From Bog-756 sp963829235 (GTDB lineage Bacteria; Actinomycetota; Acidimicrobiia; Acidimicrobiales; RAAP-2): a stretch of 64,000 nucleotides of DNA. The notes beneath the pieces were generated by a model, which saw only the letters and a program-made list of their open reading frames with translations, was not told the origin of the DNA and searched no databases. This document shows positions 16,400-27,571 of the stretch, one piece after another (within the stretch, counting starts at the first letter, position 1; each line of letters opens with the position of its first letter). The stretch spans positions 49,163-113,162 of the forward strand of contig CAWHIF010000010.1 in assembly GCA_963829235.1 (NCBI GenBank). Reading direction: 5' to 3'. A program made the translations under genes and the position numbers.

Positions 16400-17170
16400 G
16401 TGAAACGGGATCAGGCCGGTACCGGAGGAGCCAGTGGCGGGCACCGTTCCACCCTGACCGCGGCCGACCTCGTCGGTGGTCCGGTCCCCACCCATGTGGC
16501 CTGCGTGATGGACGGCAACGGCCGGTGGGCGGCGCGTCGTGGGCTCCCGCGCACCGAGGGCCACGCGGCGGGCGAGGCGGCGCTGCTCGACGCGGTGGAG
16601 GGGGCGCTCGAGCTCGGCGTGCCCTGGATCACCATGTACGCCTTCTCCACCGAGAACTGGCGGCGGCCCGCCGACGAGGTCCGCTACCTGATGGGGTTCA
16701 ACGAGAGCCTGCTCCTCCGCCGGCGCGACGAGCTGCACGAGAAGGGTGTGCGGATCCGGTTCGCCGGCCGCCGCGACTGGCGGGTCCCGAAGCGGGTGCT
16801 GCGGCGCATGGACGAGTCGATCGAGCTGACCGCCGGAAACCGGCGCTGCACCCTGACCATGGCGTTCAACTACGGCGGCCGGGCCGAGATCGTCGACGCG
16901 GTGAAACGGCTGGTGTCCGACGGGGTCCCGGCCGCGAAGGTCGACGAGAAGGCGATCCGGTCGCGCCTGTACTTCCCCGATCAGCCCGACCCCGATCTCG
17001 TCATCCGGACCTCGGGTGAGCGGCGCATCTCCAATTTCCTCCTCTGGCAATTGGCCTACAGCGAGCTGGTCTTCGATGATGTGCTGTGGCCGGACTTCCG
17101 TCGCACCCATCTGTTCGAGGCGGTCCGCGACTTCCAGCAGCGCCAGCGCCGGTACGGAGGCGTGACCTGA
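16400..17170 (+). CDS. uppS: Isoprenyl (undecaprenyl/decaprenyl) diphosphate synthase
   Basis: The 256-residue cis-prenyltransferase has THVACVMDGNGRWAARRGLP with the catalytic Asp and substrate-binding Arg. TMYAFSTENWRRP follows, and later FNYGGRAEIVDA. DLVIRTSGERRISNFLLWQ is the second signature, and SELVFDDVLWPDF follows it. It condenses isopentenyl diphosphate units to make the lipid carrier for peptidoglycan and other envelope polymers. Chain length cannot be told. Its stop overlaps the ATG of the next gene (TGATG). Confidence 0.94.
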   Translation: MKRDQAGTGGASGGHRSTLTAADLVGGPVPTHVACVMDGNGRWAARRGLPRTEGHAAGEAALLDAVEGALELGVPWITMYAFSTENWRRPADEVRYLMGFNESLLLRRRDELHEKGVRIRFAGRRDWRVPKRVLRRMDESIELTAGNRRCTLTMAFNYGGRAEIVDAVKRLVSDGVPAAKVDEKAIRSRLYFPDQPDPDLVIRTSGERRISNFLLWQLAYSELVFDDVLWPDFRRTHLFEAVRDFQQRQRRYGGVT

Positions 17171-17514
17171 TGGCGCGTGGCTGCGGCCACCGCCGGCGCG
17201 ATGATGCCGGGGGGGTGTGGATCGTGACCGGCATCGTGCTCGGGGTGCTGCTCTACGGCTTCATCGTGCTCATGGACGTGGCCGGCTTCACCACCGTCGC
17301 CCCCCTGGTGGTGATCCCACCGGTGCTGCTCGGCCTCATCGCCGCCAACAACCTGCTGCGGGGGGGCCGGAGCCAGGGCCGACCAGCCGGTCGCCCCGTC
17401 GGCGGTGGCCGGACGCACCTGCCATCCTCGGGGACGAACGGGGCGGTCGAGCCCGCCAAGGGGACGTCCCCGCGGGCGGGACCGGCCCCCGAGGAGCCTC
17501 GCGAGCCGAGATGA
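17170..17514 (+). CDS. Small membrane protein of unknown function
   Basis: The start is the ATG overlapping the uppS stop. The 114-residue protein begins with MARGCGHRRRDDAGG. It has two predicted membrane helices (IVTGIVLGVLLYGFIVLMDV and VAPLVVIPPVLLGLIAANNL) and a Pro/Gly/Arg-rich tail of about 50 residues. No family is recognised. It is coupled at both ends, to uppS and recO, so it is expressed with them. Confidence 0.65.
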   Translation: MARGCGHRRRDDAGGVWIVTGIVLGVLLYGFIVLMDVAGFTTVAPLVVIPPVLLGLIAANNLLRGGRSQGRPAGRPVGGGRTHLPSSGTNGAVEPAKGTSPRAGPAPEEPREPR

Positions 17515-18236
17515 CCCTCTTTCGCGACCGGGGTGTGGTGCTGCGCACCATCCGCCTCGGTGAGGCGGACCGGATCGTCACCTTGATGACCGAGCAGCAC
17601 GGCAAGGTGCGCGCCGTGGCCAAGGGCGTGCGCCGCACGACGTCGAAATTCGGTTCCCGTCTCGAGCCGCTCAGCCACGTCGCCCTCCTCGGTTGGCAGG
17701 GTCGCGGCGATCTGGACATGATCAACCAGGCCGAGGTCATCGATACCTTCCGGCCGGTCAGGGAGGACCTCGACCGGATGGGCGCGGCCATGTCGATGCT
17801 CGAGGTCGTCGACCAGATCGGCCAGGAGCGTCACGCCAACCCCCGCCTCTACGAGATGCTGGTCGGGGCCGTCGGCGCGCTGTCGGAACGGAACTCCCCG
17901 ATGGTGGCGCCCGCCTTCTTCCTCAAGGTGCTGGCCCTCGAGGGCTCCGCTCCGGTCCTCGATGTGTGCGTGTCGTGCGGCGAGGAGGATCCCGGTGCGA
18001 TGGTGGCCTTCGATCAGGTGGAGGGAGGGGTGCTGTGCCGGAGCTGCCGCCGCGGTCGGGCACTGTCCCCCGACGGGCTGGTACTGCTGCGCCGCACCCT
18101 GGGCGGGGGCCTGGCCGGCGTGCTCGCCGAGCCCCGGTCGCCGGTCACCGACGAGGTCACCGCCTTGGCCACCGAGGCCATGGAGGCGCACCTCGACCGG
18201 CGCCTCCGCTCGGTGCGGTCGGGACAGGTGTCGTGA
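17511..18236 (+). CDS. recO: DNA repair protein RecO
   Basis: The 241-residue protein has an N-terminal OB fold (RDRGVVLRTIRLGEADRIVT, then EQHGKVRAVAKGVRR) and a helical C-domain. The four-Cys zinc site is CVSCGEE and CRSCRRG. It loads RecA onto SSB-coated DNA in the RecFOR pathway. The ATG overlaps the stop of the small membrane gene by 3 nt. uppS-recO linkage is common in actinobacteria. Confidence 0.94.
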   Translation: MTLFRDRGVVLRTIRLGEADRIVTLMTEQHGKVRAVAKGVRRTTSKFGSRLEPLSHVALLGWQGRGDLDMINQAEVIDTFRPVREDLDRMGAAMSMLEVVDQIGQERHANPRLYEMLVGAVGALSERNSPMVAPAFFLKVLALEGSAPVLDVCVSCGEEDPGAMVAFDQVEGGVLCRSCRRGRALSPDGLVLLRRTLGGGLAGVLAEPRSPVTDEVTALATEAMEAHLDRRLRSVRSGQVS

Positions 18237-18270
18237 CCCGCCCGGGCCGGTGGGGGGCGGACCGGCGCCG

Positions 18271-19411
18271 GTGAGCCGGCCCGCATTCGGGGTCTACGTC
18301 CACGTGCCGTTCTGCCGGTCCCGCTGCGACTACTGCGCCTTCGCCACCTACACCGACCGCGACCATCTGATGGCCGAGTACGCGTCGGCCTGCGTGACCG
18401 AGATCGAGCGGGCCCGGGACGACGAGGGACTGCCGCCGGCCACCTCCGTCTTCTTCGGGGGCGGCACCCCGTCGCGGCTCCCGGCCGACCTGCTGGTGGC
18501 GGTCCTCGAGGCGGTGCCCCGGGAGACCGGCGCGGAGGTGACCGTCGAGTGCAACCCGGAAGACGTCACCCCCGAGCTGCTGGCCATCTACCGGGCGGCC
18601 GGGGTGACCCGCGTGTCGGTGGGGGTCCAGTCGACCGTGCCCCATGTGCTCGCCGGGCTGGGGCGACGCCACGGTGCCGACCAGGTCGCCGAGGCCGCCG
18701 CCGCCGTGGCCGGGGCCGGGCTCTCCTCATGGAACATGGACCTCATCTTCGGAGGTGCCGGGGAGCGCGACGCCGACTGGGAACGGAGCCTGGGTGAGGT
18801 GATCGGCATGCCCGACCCACCGCCGCATGTCAGCGCCTACGCCCTGACCGTGGAGCCGGGGACCCCGTTGGCCGGCGACCCCGGCCGGCATCCCGACGAC
18901 GACACCCAGGCCGGGAGGTACGAGCGGGCCGACGCCGTGCTGGAAGGGGCCGGGTACCGGTGGGAGGAGATCTCCAACTGGGCCCGTCCGGGGCACGGGT
19001 GCCGCCACAACCGCCTCTACTGGGAACAGGGCGACTACCGGGGCATCGGGTCGGCCGCGCACTCGCACCGGGCCGGACGGCGGTGGTGGAACGTGCGGAC
19101 GCCCGACCGCTATGTGGCCCTGGTGGCCGCCGGGCGGCCCACCGTCGCCGGCGAGGAGGTGCTCACCGACGGACAGCGACGGTTCGAGGCGCTGGCCCTC
19201 TCGCTGCGGACCCCGGCCGGGGTTCCCGGGGACGTCCTGGCCGAGGACCCGGACCTCGACGGGTTGGTCGTCCGCACGGCCGGGCGCGTCGTGCTCACCG
19301 TGCGCGGCCGACTGCTGGCCAACGCGGTGACGGCCCGATTGGAGATCGCCCCGGGCGCGCCGCCGCCCGTCGGGGCCGGGGGACCGAGACCACCCGGTAC
19401 CATTCCCCCCT

Positions 19412-19419
<8 letters not shown>
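18271..19419 (+). CDS. hemW: Radical SAM protein HemW (heme chaperone, HemN-like)
   Basis: I use the GTG at 18271 (VSRPAFGVYVHVPFC), giving 382 residues; GTG 18250 is an alternative. The radical SAM cluster is CRSRCDYC at 16-23 in HVPFCRSRCDYCAFATY, followed by FFGGGTPSRLPADLL, ECNPEDVTPELL and RVSVGVQS. The C-terminal HemN domain has HNRLYWEQGDYRGIGSAAHS. HemW proteins are thought to insert heme rather than oxidise coproporphyrinogen. The stop overlaps the glyS start by 8 bp. Confidence 0.9.
19398..19403 (+). promoter_or_regulatory. -10-like hexamer TACCAT for leaderless glyS
   Basis: GGTACCAT ends 8 nt before the ATG of glyS at 19412, inside the end of hemW. No Shine-Dalgarno follows. It would let glyS be transcribed apart from hemW. 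Confidence 0.45.
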
Positions 19420-20734
<1,315 letters not shown>

Positions 20735-20787
20735 ACCCGCGCCGGGGTCGCCCCCGACCGACGTCCCGGGTCCGGACGGCCGCCAGG

Positions 20788-20793
20788 TAGTCT
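20788..20793 (+). promoter_or_regulatory. -10-like hexamer TAGTCT upstream of ppdK
   Basis: GGTAGTCT lies 84 bp before the ppdK ATG. Unlike its neighbours, ppdK also has a ribosome binding site (AGGAGA near 20862), so this would give a mRNA with a leader of about 75-80 nt. Confidence 0.35.
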
Positions 20794-20877
20794 GGAAGAC
20801 CTGCGCCCGTGGGCCGTCCCGGAACCGGACGCGGCAGTGAAGCCCACCCCGAATCCACCTCAGGAGACCCTGCCCCG

Positions 20878-23631
20878 ATGCCGTACGTCTTCGACTTCGA
20901 CCATGCCCATCGCAAGCCTCCCATGGACATGAAGGACCTCCTCGGGGGCAAGGGGGCCAACCTGGCCGAGATGACGTCGGTGCTCGAGCTCCCGGTGCCT
21001 CCGGGCTTCACCATCGGGACCACCGCCTGCCGCCACTACATGGAGGGCGGTTGGCCCGACGGGTTGACCGGGGAGGTGGCCAAGGCCAGGGCGAGGCTCG
21101 AGAAGAAGATGGGGAAGCGCATCGGGGACCCGAGCGACCCGTTGCTGGTGTCGGTGCGGTCGGGGGCCAAATTCTCGATGCCGGGGATGATGGACACCGT
21201 CCTCAACCTGGGGCTCAACGACCAGTCGGTGCAGGGTCTGGCCAAGCAGACCGACGACGAGCGGTTCGCCTACGACTCGTACCGTCGGTTCGTGGCCATG
21301 TACGGGCGCATCGTCCTCGGCATCCCGGGGGACGAGTTCGACAGCCTCCTCGACGCGGCCAAGGAGCTGGCCGGGACGAGCTCCGACGCCGGGGTCCCCA
21401 TCGAGCTGCTCCGATACCTGGTCGACGCGTACCAGCAGATCGTGGAGCGCCACACCGGCAAGCCGTTCCCCCAGGATCCCGACGAGCAGCTGCGGGGAGC
21501 GATCGAGGCGGTGTTCGCCTCGTGGAACGGCCCCCGGGCCATCGCCTACCGGGTGCGGGAACGCATCGCCCACGACCTGGGCACGGCGGTCAACGTGCAG
21601 GCCATGGTGTTCGGCAATCGCGACGACACGTCGGGCACCGGGGTGGGCTTCACCCGTGACCCGGCCACCGGCGCCACCGGCGAGTACGGCGACTTCCTGG
21701 TCAACGCCCAGGGCGAGGACGTGGTGGCCGGCATCAGGAACACCGAGCCCCTCGCCGCGCTGAAGGACCGCTTCCCGAAGATCCACGCCGAGCTGCTCTC
21801 CATCTTCGCCCGGCTCGAGGCCCACTACCGCGACATGTGCGACACGGAGTTCACCATCGAGCAGGGCAAGTTGTGGATGCTCCAGACCCGGGTGGGCAAG
21901 CGCACCGGACGGGCGGCGCTCAAGATGGCCGTCGATATGGTGGGTGAGCGGGCGATCCGCCTGACCAAGGCGGAGGCGATCGACCGCATCACCGGCGACC
22001 ACCTCGACCAGGTCCTCCACCCGCAGTTCTCCGGCACCGGGTACGACGTGCTGACCAAGGGGCTGGGTGCGTCCCCGGGTGCGGCGGTGGGCCGCGTCTA
22101 CCTGACCGCCGACGACGCCCAGGCCGCGGCCGAACGAGGCGAGAAGGTGGTGCTCGTCCGAAGCGAGACGTCTCCCGAGGACGTGCACGGGATGTTGGCC
22201 GCCGAGGGGATCCTGACCGCCAGGGGCGGCCTGGTCAGCCATGCCGCGGTGGTGGCCCGGGGCTGGGGGAAGCCGGCGGTGGTCGGGGCCGAGGCCGTCC
22301 GGGTGGCCGGCTCGTCCTTCTCGGTCGGGGACACCGTGGTCAACGAGGGTGACTGGCTCTCGGTCGACGGCACCACCGGTGTGGTCGTGCTGGGCCAGGT
22401 GCCGGTGGCCGAGGGCCAGACCCCGCCCGAGTTCGAGACCGTCCTGGGCTGGGCCGACGATATCCGTGCCGGCCACCTCGGGGTCCGGGCCAACGCCGAC
22501 AACGGACCGGATGCGGCCACGGCCCGTGGCCACGGCGCCGAAGGCATCGGACTGTGCCGCACCGAGCACATGTTCCTGGCCGAGGACCGCCTCCCCATCG
22601 TGCGCCGGATGATCCTGGCCTCGACCCCGGCCGAGGAGGAGGGTGCGCTGGAGGCACTGCGGGTGGCCCAGCGGGCCGACTTCGAGGAGATCCTCGAGGC
22701 CATGGACGGCCTCCCCGTGACCATCAGGCTGCTCGACCCCCCGTTGCACGAGTTCCTCCCCGACACCGGCGAGCTGGCCATCAAGGAGGCGACGAGCGGC
22801 CTGACCGAGGAGGAGCGCCGGCTCTTCGAGGCGGCCAAGGCGTGGCACGAGTACAACCCGATGCTCGGCACCCGGGGGGTGCGGCTCGGGGTCATCAAGC
22901 CCGGGCTCTACGCCATGCAGGTGCGGGCGCTCATGGAGGCGGCCCTGGACCGGGTGGCCGTGGGCGGGCACCCGGTCGTCGAGATCATGATCCCCCTGAC
23001 CGTCTCCCGCGAGGAGATGGCCCTGGCCCGTACCTGGGTGGAGGCGGCCATCACCGAGGCCCGGGCGGCGGCATCGGTGCCCGGGCCGGGTTCCCGACCG
23101 GCCAAGGCCGCGAAGGCCAAGGCGGGCACGCTGGAGGTGTTGATCGGCACGATGATCGAGACACCCCGCGCCGCGCTGCGGGCCGGTGAGATCGCCGAGG
23201 AGGCCGACTTCTTCTCGTTCGGGACCAACGACCTGACCCAGATGACCTTCGGCTTCAGCCGGGACGATGTCGAGGGCCGGATGATGTCGGCCTACCTGGA
23301 GCAGGGCCTGTTGAAGAACAACCCGTTCGAGGTGGTCGATCCCGACGGGGTCGGGGAGCTGGTCAGGCTGGGCGTCGAGCGCGGACGGGCCACCCGTCCC
23401 GCCCTCAAGGTCGGTGTGTGCGGCGAGCACGGGGGCGACCCCGAGTCGATCGCCACGTTCGCCAAGGCCGGTCTCGACTACGTGAGCTGCTCGCCGTTCC
23501 GGGTGCCCATCGCCCGGTTGGCCGCGGCCCAGGCCGTGCTGGCCGGCTACACCACCGCGCGACCGGGCTCCGGAGCGCGGCGGAAGCCGAGCGCGGCCAA
23601 GGCCGGATCCCGGGACAAGGCCAAGGGCTGA
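20878..23631 (+). CDS. ppdK: Pyruvate, phosphate dikinase
   Basis: The ATG at 20878 (MPYVFDFDHAH) follows AGGAGA, giving 917 residues. The N-terminal ATP-grasp domain begins LLGGKGANLAEMTSVL. The phosphohistidine domain has TARGGLVSHAAVVARGWGKP with the carrier His. The PEP-utilizing barrel has GLCRTEHMF, ATIEMP-like IGTMIETPRAAL, FGTNDLTQMT and the catalytic Cys in VGVCGEHGGDP. It interconverts pyruvate, ATP and Pi with PEP, AMP and PPi. A Lys/Ala/Ser-rich tail of about 25 residues extends beyond the usual end. Confidence 0.95.
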   Translation: MPYVFDFDHAHRKPPMDMKDLLGGKGANLAEMTSVLELPVPPGFTIGTTACRHYMEGGWPDGLTGEVAKARARLEKKMGKRIGDPSDPLLVSVRSGAKFSMPGMMDTVLNLGLNDQSVQGLAKQTDDERFAYDSYRRFVAMYGRIVLGIPGDEFDSLLDAAKELAGTSSDAGVPIELLRYLVDAYQQIVERHTGKPFPQDPDEQLRGAIEAVFASWNGPRAIAYRVRERIAHDLGTAVNVQAMVFGNRDDTSGTGVGFTRDPATGATGEYGDFLVNAQGEDVVAGIRNTEPLAALKDRFPKIHAELLSIFARLEAHYRDMCDTEFTIEQGKLWMLQTRVGKRTGRAALKMAVDMVGERAIRLTKAEAIDRITGDHLDQVLHPQFSGTGYDVLTKGLGASPGAAVGRVYLTADDAQAAAERGEKVVLVRSETSPEDVHGMLAAEGILTARGGLVSHAAVVARGWGKPAVVGAEAVRVAGSSFSVGDTVVNEGDWLSVDGTTGVVVLGQVPVAEGQTPPEFETVLGWADDIRAGHLGVRANADNGPDAATARGHGAEGIGLCRTEHMFLAEDRLPIVRRMILASTPAEEEGALEALRVAQRADFEEILEAMDGLPVTIRLLDPPLHEFLPDTGELAIKEATSGLTEEERRLFEAAKAWHEYNPMLGTRGVRLGVIKPGLYAMQVRALMEAALDRVAVGGHPVVEIMIPLTVSREEMALARTWVEAAITEARAAASVPGPGSRPAKAAKAKAGTLEVLIGTMIETPRAALRAGEIAEEADFFSFGTNDLTQMTFGFSRDDVEGRMMSAYLEQGLLKNNPFEVVDPDGVGELVRLGVERGRATRPALKVGVCGEHGGDPESIATFAKAGLDYVSCSPFRVPIARLAAAQAVLAGYTTARPGSGARRKPSAAKAGSRDKAKG

Positions 23632-23672
23632 CAGCCGGCGGCGTCGGCGGACGGAGCCCGACGGCGACGCGG

Positions 23673-23678
23673 TACCGT
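23673..23678 (+). promoter_or_regulatory. -10-like hexamer TACCGT for leaderless dnaG
   Basis: GGTACCGT ends 8 nt before the dnaG ATG at 23687. The same GGTACC[AG]T octamer precedes glyS and appears upstream of the DtxR-type gene. Confidence 0.45.
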
Positions 23679-23686
23679 CGTCCCCT

Positions 23687-25630
23687 ATGGGGATCCCCGA
23701 CGAGGACGTGGCCCGGGTGCGGGCCGCAACGGACATCGTGGCGCTCATCGGGGAGCACGCCGCACTCAAGCGTCAGGGGCGACGGTGGGTCGGACTGTGC
23801 CCGTTCCACGGTGAGAAGACCCCGTCGTTCAGCGTCAACGCCGACGAGGGCCTCTACTACTGCTTCGGCTGCCATGCCACCGGGGACGCCATCAGCTTCG
23901 TCCGGGCCATCGAGCACCTCGACTTCGTCGATGCGGTGCGGCGCCTGGCCGACAAGGCGGGGATCACCATCCGCGAGGACGCGGGCACGGGTCGGGACAG
24001 CCAGCGGCGCAAGGTCCTGTTCGACGCCATGGAGCAGGCCACCGAGTGGTACCACCAGCGGCTGCTGGTCGGGGCCGACGCCGGCCAGGCCCGCGACTAC
24101 CTGCGCAGCCGCGGGTACGACGGCGAGGTGGTCCGCCGCTTCCGCCTGGGGTGGGCGCCCGACGCCTGGGACGAGCTGTGCACCGGACTGCGCTTGACCA
24201 AGGAGGTCGCCGAGACCGCCGGTCTCGGCTTCGTCAACCGGCGCCACCGCCTGCAGGACGCCTTCCGGGCCCGCATCCTGTTCCCCATCTGCGATCCCTC
24301 CGGCCATCCGGTGGCCCTCGGGGGACGGGTCCTGCCCGGAAGTGCCGACCCGGCCAAGTACAAGAACTCGATCGAGACCCCGATCTACTCGAAGCGGCGC
24401 ACCCTCTACGCGCTCAACTGGGCCAAGCAGGACATCATCAAGTCCGAGGAGGTGGTCGTGTGCGAGGGGTACACCGACGTCATCGGGCTGTTCGAGGCCG
24501 GTGTGGAGCGGGCCGTGGCCACCTGCGGGACGGCCCTGGCCGAGGAGCACGTGAAGCTCCTCCGCGGCTTCGCCTCGCGGGTGGTGCTGGCCTTCGACGC
24601 CGACGGGGCCGGGCAGTCGGCCGCCGGTCGGTTCTACGAGTGGGAGCGCCGGCTGTCCATGGACGTGGCCGTGGCCGCCCTGCCCCTCGGGTCCGATCCC
24701 GGCGAGATGGCCCGGACCGATCCGGACGGCCTCCGGGCCGCCATCGAGGGCGCCAAGCCCTTCCTCCAGTTCCGGGTGGAGCGCATCCTCGACGCGGCCG
24801 AGCTCTCGACTCCTGAAGGTCGGGCCAAGGCGGCCGACTCCGCGCTGGCCGCGGTGGCCGAGCATCCCGACAATCTGGTCCGTGACCAGTACCTGATGCA
24901 GGTGGCGGAGCGCTGCCGGCTCGAGCCCCTGCTCCTGCGGGACCGGCTCGAGCAGCTCCGCCAGGAAGGACCTCGGAAGGCTCCCGGGGGGGAGGCCCCA
25001 CGCCGTCCCGGGTCGGAGGCGTCGGGAACGGGCCGGCCCACCGCCGGGGCCAGGGACGAGCAGTGGGTCCGGGAGCCGGACGACGGCGACTGGGACGCCG
25101 ACGGTTTCGACGGAGGGGGCGTCCCGAGGGGAGGCGCGGCCCGGTCCAACGGGGCATCGGGCGCCTTCCGGCCGGTCCGCGAGTTCCGTCCCGGGCTCGA
25201 GGCGCTGCGCCTGGCCATCCACCGGCCGGCCGATGTCGGCCACCGCCTGGAGGCCGCCCTGTTCCGAGACGAGCTCCAGCGGGAGGCCTTCTCGGCGCTG
25301 GCCGAGGCCGACCCCGAGGCCGAGCTCCGCCAGATCATCGCATCGGCTCCGCCCCAGGTCAGTGCCCTGCTCATGCGCCTGACGGTGGAGGAACCGGTGG
25401 GCGAGCCGGACGACGTGGTCCTCCAGTTGGTCCGGGATGCGGCCCGGGGGGAACTCCAGGTGATCACGGCCGAGGCCCGGACGTCACCCGAGGCCGCCGA
25501 GGAGGCCGCCGCCGCCTCCGCCTGGGTCCAGGAGCTGGACGATCCCGCCGCTTCGGTCGCGGCCACGGCCAGGTTGGTAGCCTGGCTGGTAGTGAGGGCA
25601 CAGAAGGACACTTCGGGGCGGGGTTCGTGA
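23687..25630 (+). CDS. dnaG: DNA primase DnaG
   Basis: The 647-residue protein has an N-terminal zinc finger (CPFHGEKTPSFSVN and YYCFGCHATGDA, CHC2 type), then the catalytic core with KYKNSIETPIYSKRRTLYAL. The TOPRIM motif is VVCEGYTDVIGLFEAG with the DAD-like FDADGAGQSAAGR. The C-terminal part from about 430 is a low-complexity linker, then a helicase-binding-like domain. It makes RNA primers for replication. The stop overlaps the rpoD GTG, keeping the classical dnaG-rpoD macromolecular synthesis pair. Confidence 0.95.
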   Translation: MGIPDEDVARVRAATDIVALIGEHAALKRQGRRWVGLCPFHGEKTPSFSVNADEGLYYCFGCHATGDAISFVRAIEHLDFVDAVRRLADKAGITIREDAGTGRDSQRRKVLFDAMEQATEWYHQRLLVGADAGQARDYLRSRGYDGEVVRRFRLGWAPDAWDELCTGLRLTKEVAETAGLGFVNRRHRLQDAFRARILFPICDPSGHPVALGGRVLPGSADPAKYKNSIETPIYSKRRTLYALNWAKQDIIKSEEVVVCEGYTDVIGLFEAGVERAVATCGTALAEEHVKLLRGFASRVVLAFDADGAGQSAAGRFYEWERRLSMDVAVAALPLGSDPGEMARTDPDGLRAAIEGAKPFLQFRVERILDAAELSTPEGRAKAADSALAAVAEHPDNLVRDQYLMQVAERCRLEPLLLRDRLEQLRQEGPRKAPGGEAPRRPGSEASGTGRPTAGARDEQWVREPDDGDWDADGFDGGGVPRGGAARSNGASGAFRPVREFRPGLEALRLAIHRPADVGHRLEAALFRDELQREAFSALAEADPEAELRQIIASAPPQVSALLMRLTVEEPVGEPDDVVLQLVRDAARGELQVITAEARTSPEAAEEAAAASAWVQELDDPAASVAATARLVAWLVVRAQKDTSGRGS

Positions 25631-27129
25631 CCGCCGATCAGGGCGCACCATCCGTATCGGTCGTTTCGAGGCCGGAAGAGGGACCGCCCTCAGGACCGGA
25701 GACCGGCGCGCCCGCGGCGATCGATGCACTCCCGTCGGATCAGTTCGAGGCCCTCATCCGGATGGGGCGGGCTCGGGGTGGACTGACCCAGGATGACGTG
25801 ATGACCGTGCTGCGGACGGTCGAGCTCAGCGCCGATCTGATCTCCGAGGTCGTGGAGAAGATCCGGGAGGCCGGCATCGAGTTCACCTACGACACCGGTG
25901 AGACGACATTGGTGCCGATGTCCGGGGCGGTGGCCCACGACGTCTCGGACCGGCTGCTCGAGGGGTTCCCACTGATCTCGGGGGGCGACGAGGCCGGGGA
26001 GGCCGACCCGTCCGCCGTGAGCCCGGCGGTCCACGTGGCCGGATTGGACCCGTCCGCGGTGACCCCGGACCTCGCCGTCGAGCCGTCGACCAGGCCCGCC
26101 GGCAGGAGACAGGATCCGGCGGCGAAGGCACCGGGCAAGAAGGAGCGGCCGGCACGGCGTACGCCGGCTTCCGACGGGTATGCCGACGGGGACGGCTTCA
26201 GGGGCTCGGCGGCCGACCCGGTGCACATGTATCTCAAGGAAATCGGCAAGGTGAAGCTCCTCGACGCCGCGCTCGAGGTGGAGCTGGCCGAGCGGATCCT
26301 GGCCGGCAACGAGGCGGCCGAGCGCCTGGCCGCGTTCGACGGCCAGCGAGGTGATGCCTACCCGGGGCGGGTCTCCGACCGGGTGCTGGTGCGCCGCGGC
26401 CAGCAGGCCAAAGAGGCCCTCATCGAGGCCAACCTCCGCCTGGTGGTGTCGATCGCCAAGCGGTACCGGAACCGGGGGCTCGCCTTCCTCGACCTCATCC
26501 AGGAGGGCAACCTCGGACTCATGAGGGCAGTGGAGAAGTTCGACCACACCAAGGGGTTCAAGTTCTCCACCTACGCCACCTGGTGGATCCGCCAGGCCAT
26601 CACCCGGGCCATCGCCGACCAGGCCAGAACCATCCGGATACCCGTCCACATGGTCGAGACCATCAACAAGGTGGTGTGGGCCCAGCGCCAGCTCCTCCAG
26701 GAGCTCGGCCGTGAGCCGAGTGCGGAGGAGGTGGCCGGGAGGGTCGACTTCACCATCGAACGGGTCCGCGAGATCCAGCGGATCAACCAGGACACCGTGT
26801 CTCTCGAGCAACCGATGGGCGACGAGGACGACTTCAGCCTGTCCGACCTGATCGAGGACCGCGAGGCGGTGGTGCCCGACGATGCGGCCGCCCGGATGAT
26901 GCTCGACGATGCGCTGCGGGAGGCGCTCGGTCATCTGTCGCCCCGCGAGCAGGATGTGGTCAGGCTGCGCTTCGGCCTCGAGGACGGGAAGGTCCGTACC
27001 CTCGAGGAGGTGGGCAAGGCCTTCGGGGTGACCCGCGAGCGCATCCGCCAGATCGAGGCGAAGACGCTGGCCAAGTTGCGCCGGCCGGAGTCCGCCCAAC
27101 TGCTCCGCGACTATCTCGACGAAGCCTGA
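25627..27129 (+). CDS. rpoD: Primary RNA polymerase sigma factor (sigma-70/RpoD/SigA)
   Basis: The start is the GTG overlapping the dnaG stop, giving 500 residues. An acidic region 1.1-like N-terminus and a Pro/Lys-rich linker lead to region 1.2 (DPVHMYLKEIGKVKLLDAAL). Region 2 has NLRLVVSIAKRYRNRGLAFL, DLIQEGNLGLMRAVEKFD and FSTYATWWIRQAITRAIADQ. Region 3 begins IRIPVHMVETINK. Region 4 ends with the HTH FGVTRERIRQIEAKTLAKLR. It directs housekeeping transcription. The size and full region set mark it as the essential group 1 factor. Confidence 0.95.
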   Translation: MTADQGAPSVSVVSRPEEGPPSGPETGAPAAIDALPSDQFEALIRMGRARGGLTQDDVMTVLRTVELSADLISEVVEKIREAGIEFTYDTGETTLVPMSGAVAHDVSDRLLEGFPLISGGDEAGEADPSAVSPAVHVAGLDPSAVTPDLAVEPSTRPAGRRQDPAAKAPGKKERPARRTPASDGYADGDGFRGSAADPVHMYLKEIGKVKLLDAALEVELAERILAGNEAAERLAAFDGQRGDAYPGRVSDRVLVRRGQQAKEALIEANLRLVVSIAKRYRNRGLAFLDLIQEGNLGLMRAVEKFDHTKGFKFSTYATWWIRQAITRAIADQARTIRIPVHMVETINKVVWAQRQLLQELGREPSAEEVAGRVDFTIERVREIQRINQDTVSLEQPMGDEDDFSLSDLIEDREAVVPDDAAARMMLDDALREALGHLSPREQDVVRLRFGLEDGKVRTLEEVGKAFGVTRERIRQIEAKTLAKLRRPESAQLLRDYLDEA

Positions 27130-27153
27130 GCCGGACCTGGCGCCCGCCGCGGT

Positions 27154-27459
27154 TCAGGACCGCCGGCCGTTGAGGGCGATGGCCAGATCCTCGGCCAGAT
27201 CGAGGGCGATGGCGTCGGCCGCCTGGTCCCCGTCCCGCCATCCGAGGCGCACCCCGATGCTGTCCTTCAGGCGCTCGATCCCGAGGGTGGCGGCCGCTTT
27301 GGATTTGCTGCCGATCAGCCCCGCCGTCCCGGACACCGGGGGCGAGCGGCCGATACCACCGGCGAACCGAACGATCTGCTCGTAGCGCTCCCGGCCCGCC
27401 CTGGACCCGAGCGTGTATCCGATGCAAAAGGCGATGGCTGTGCCCACGCGGAACTTCAC
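27154..27459 (-). CDS. Small YtxH-like conserved hypothetical protein
   Basis: I place the start at the GTG at 27459 (VKFRVGTAIAFCIGYTLGSR), giving 101 residues. One N-terminal hydrophobic helix ends in GSRAGRERYEQI, a motif typical of YtxH-type or general-stress small proteins. The C-terminal 60 residues are soluble, with AADAIALDLAEDLAIALNG. Function unknown. It is convergent with rpoD. Confidence 0.6.
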   Translation of the reverse strand: MKFRVGTAIAFCIGYTLGSRAGRERYEQIVRFAGGIGRSPPVSGTAGLIGSKSKAAATLGIERLKDSIGVRLGWRDGDQAADAIALDLAEDLAIALNGRRS

Positions 27460-27571
27460 TGGGCCATTGTGCCCGGAGTGGGGGCGCCGTGCATCTTTGC
27501 CCGTGAGCCGGGTGCCCACCGGCTAGTGTCCTCTTTCGCGCTGCCGCACCGTCGAGCGGCGAAGCACGTTT

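Noticed and set aside
20860..23769. Very long minus-strand frame across ppdK
   Set aside because: It is the antisense shadow of ppdK with a His/Gly/Arg-rich composition. ppdK has all its catalytic motifs on the plus strand.
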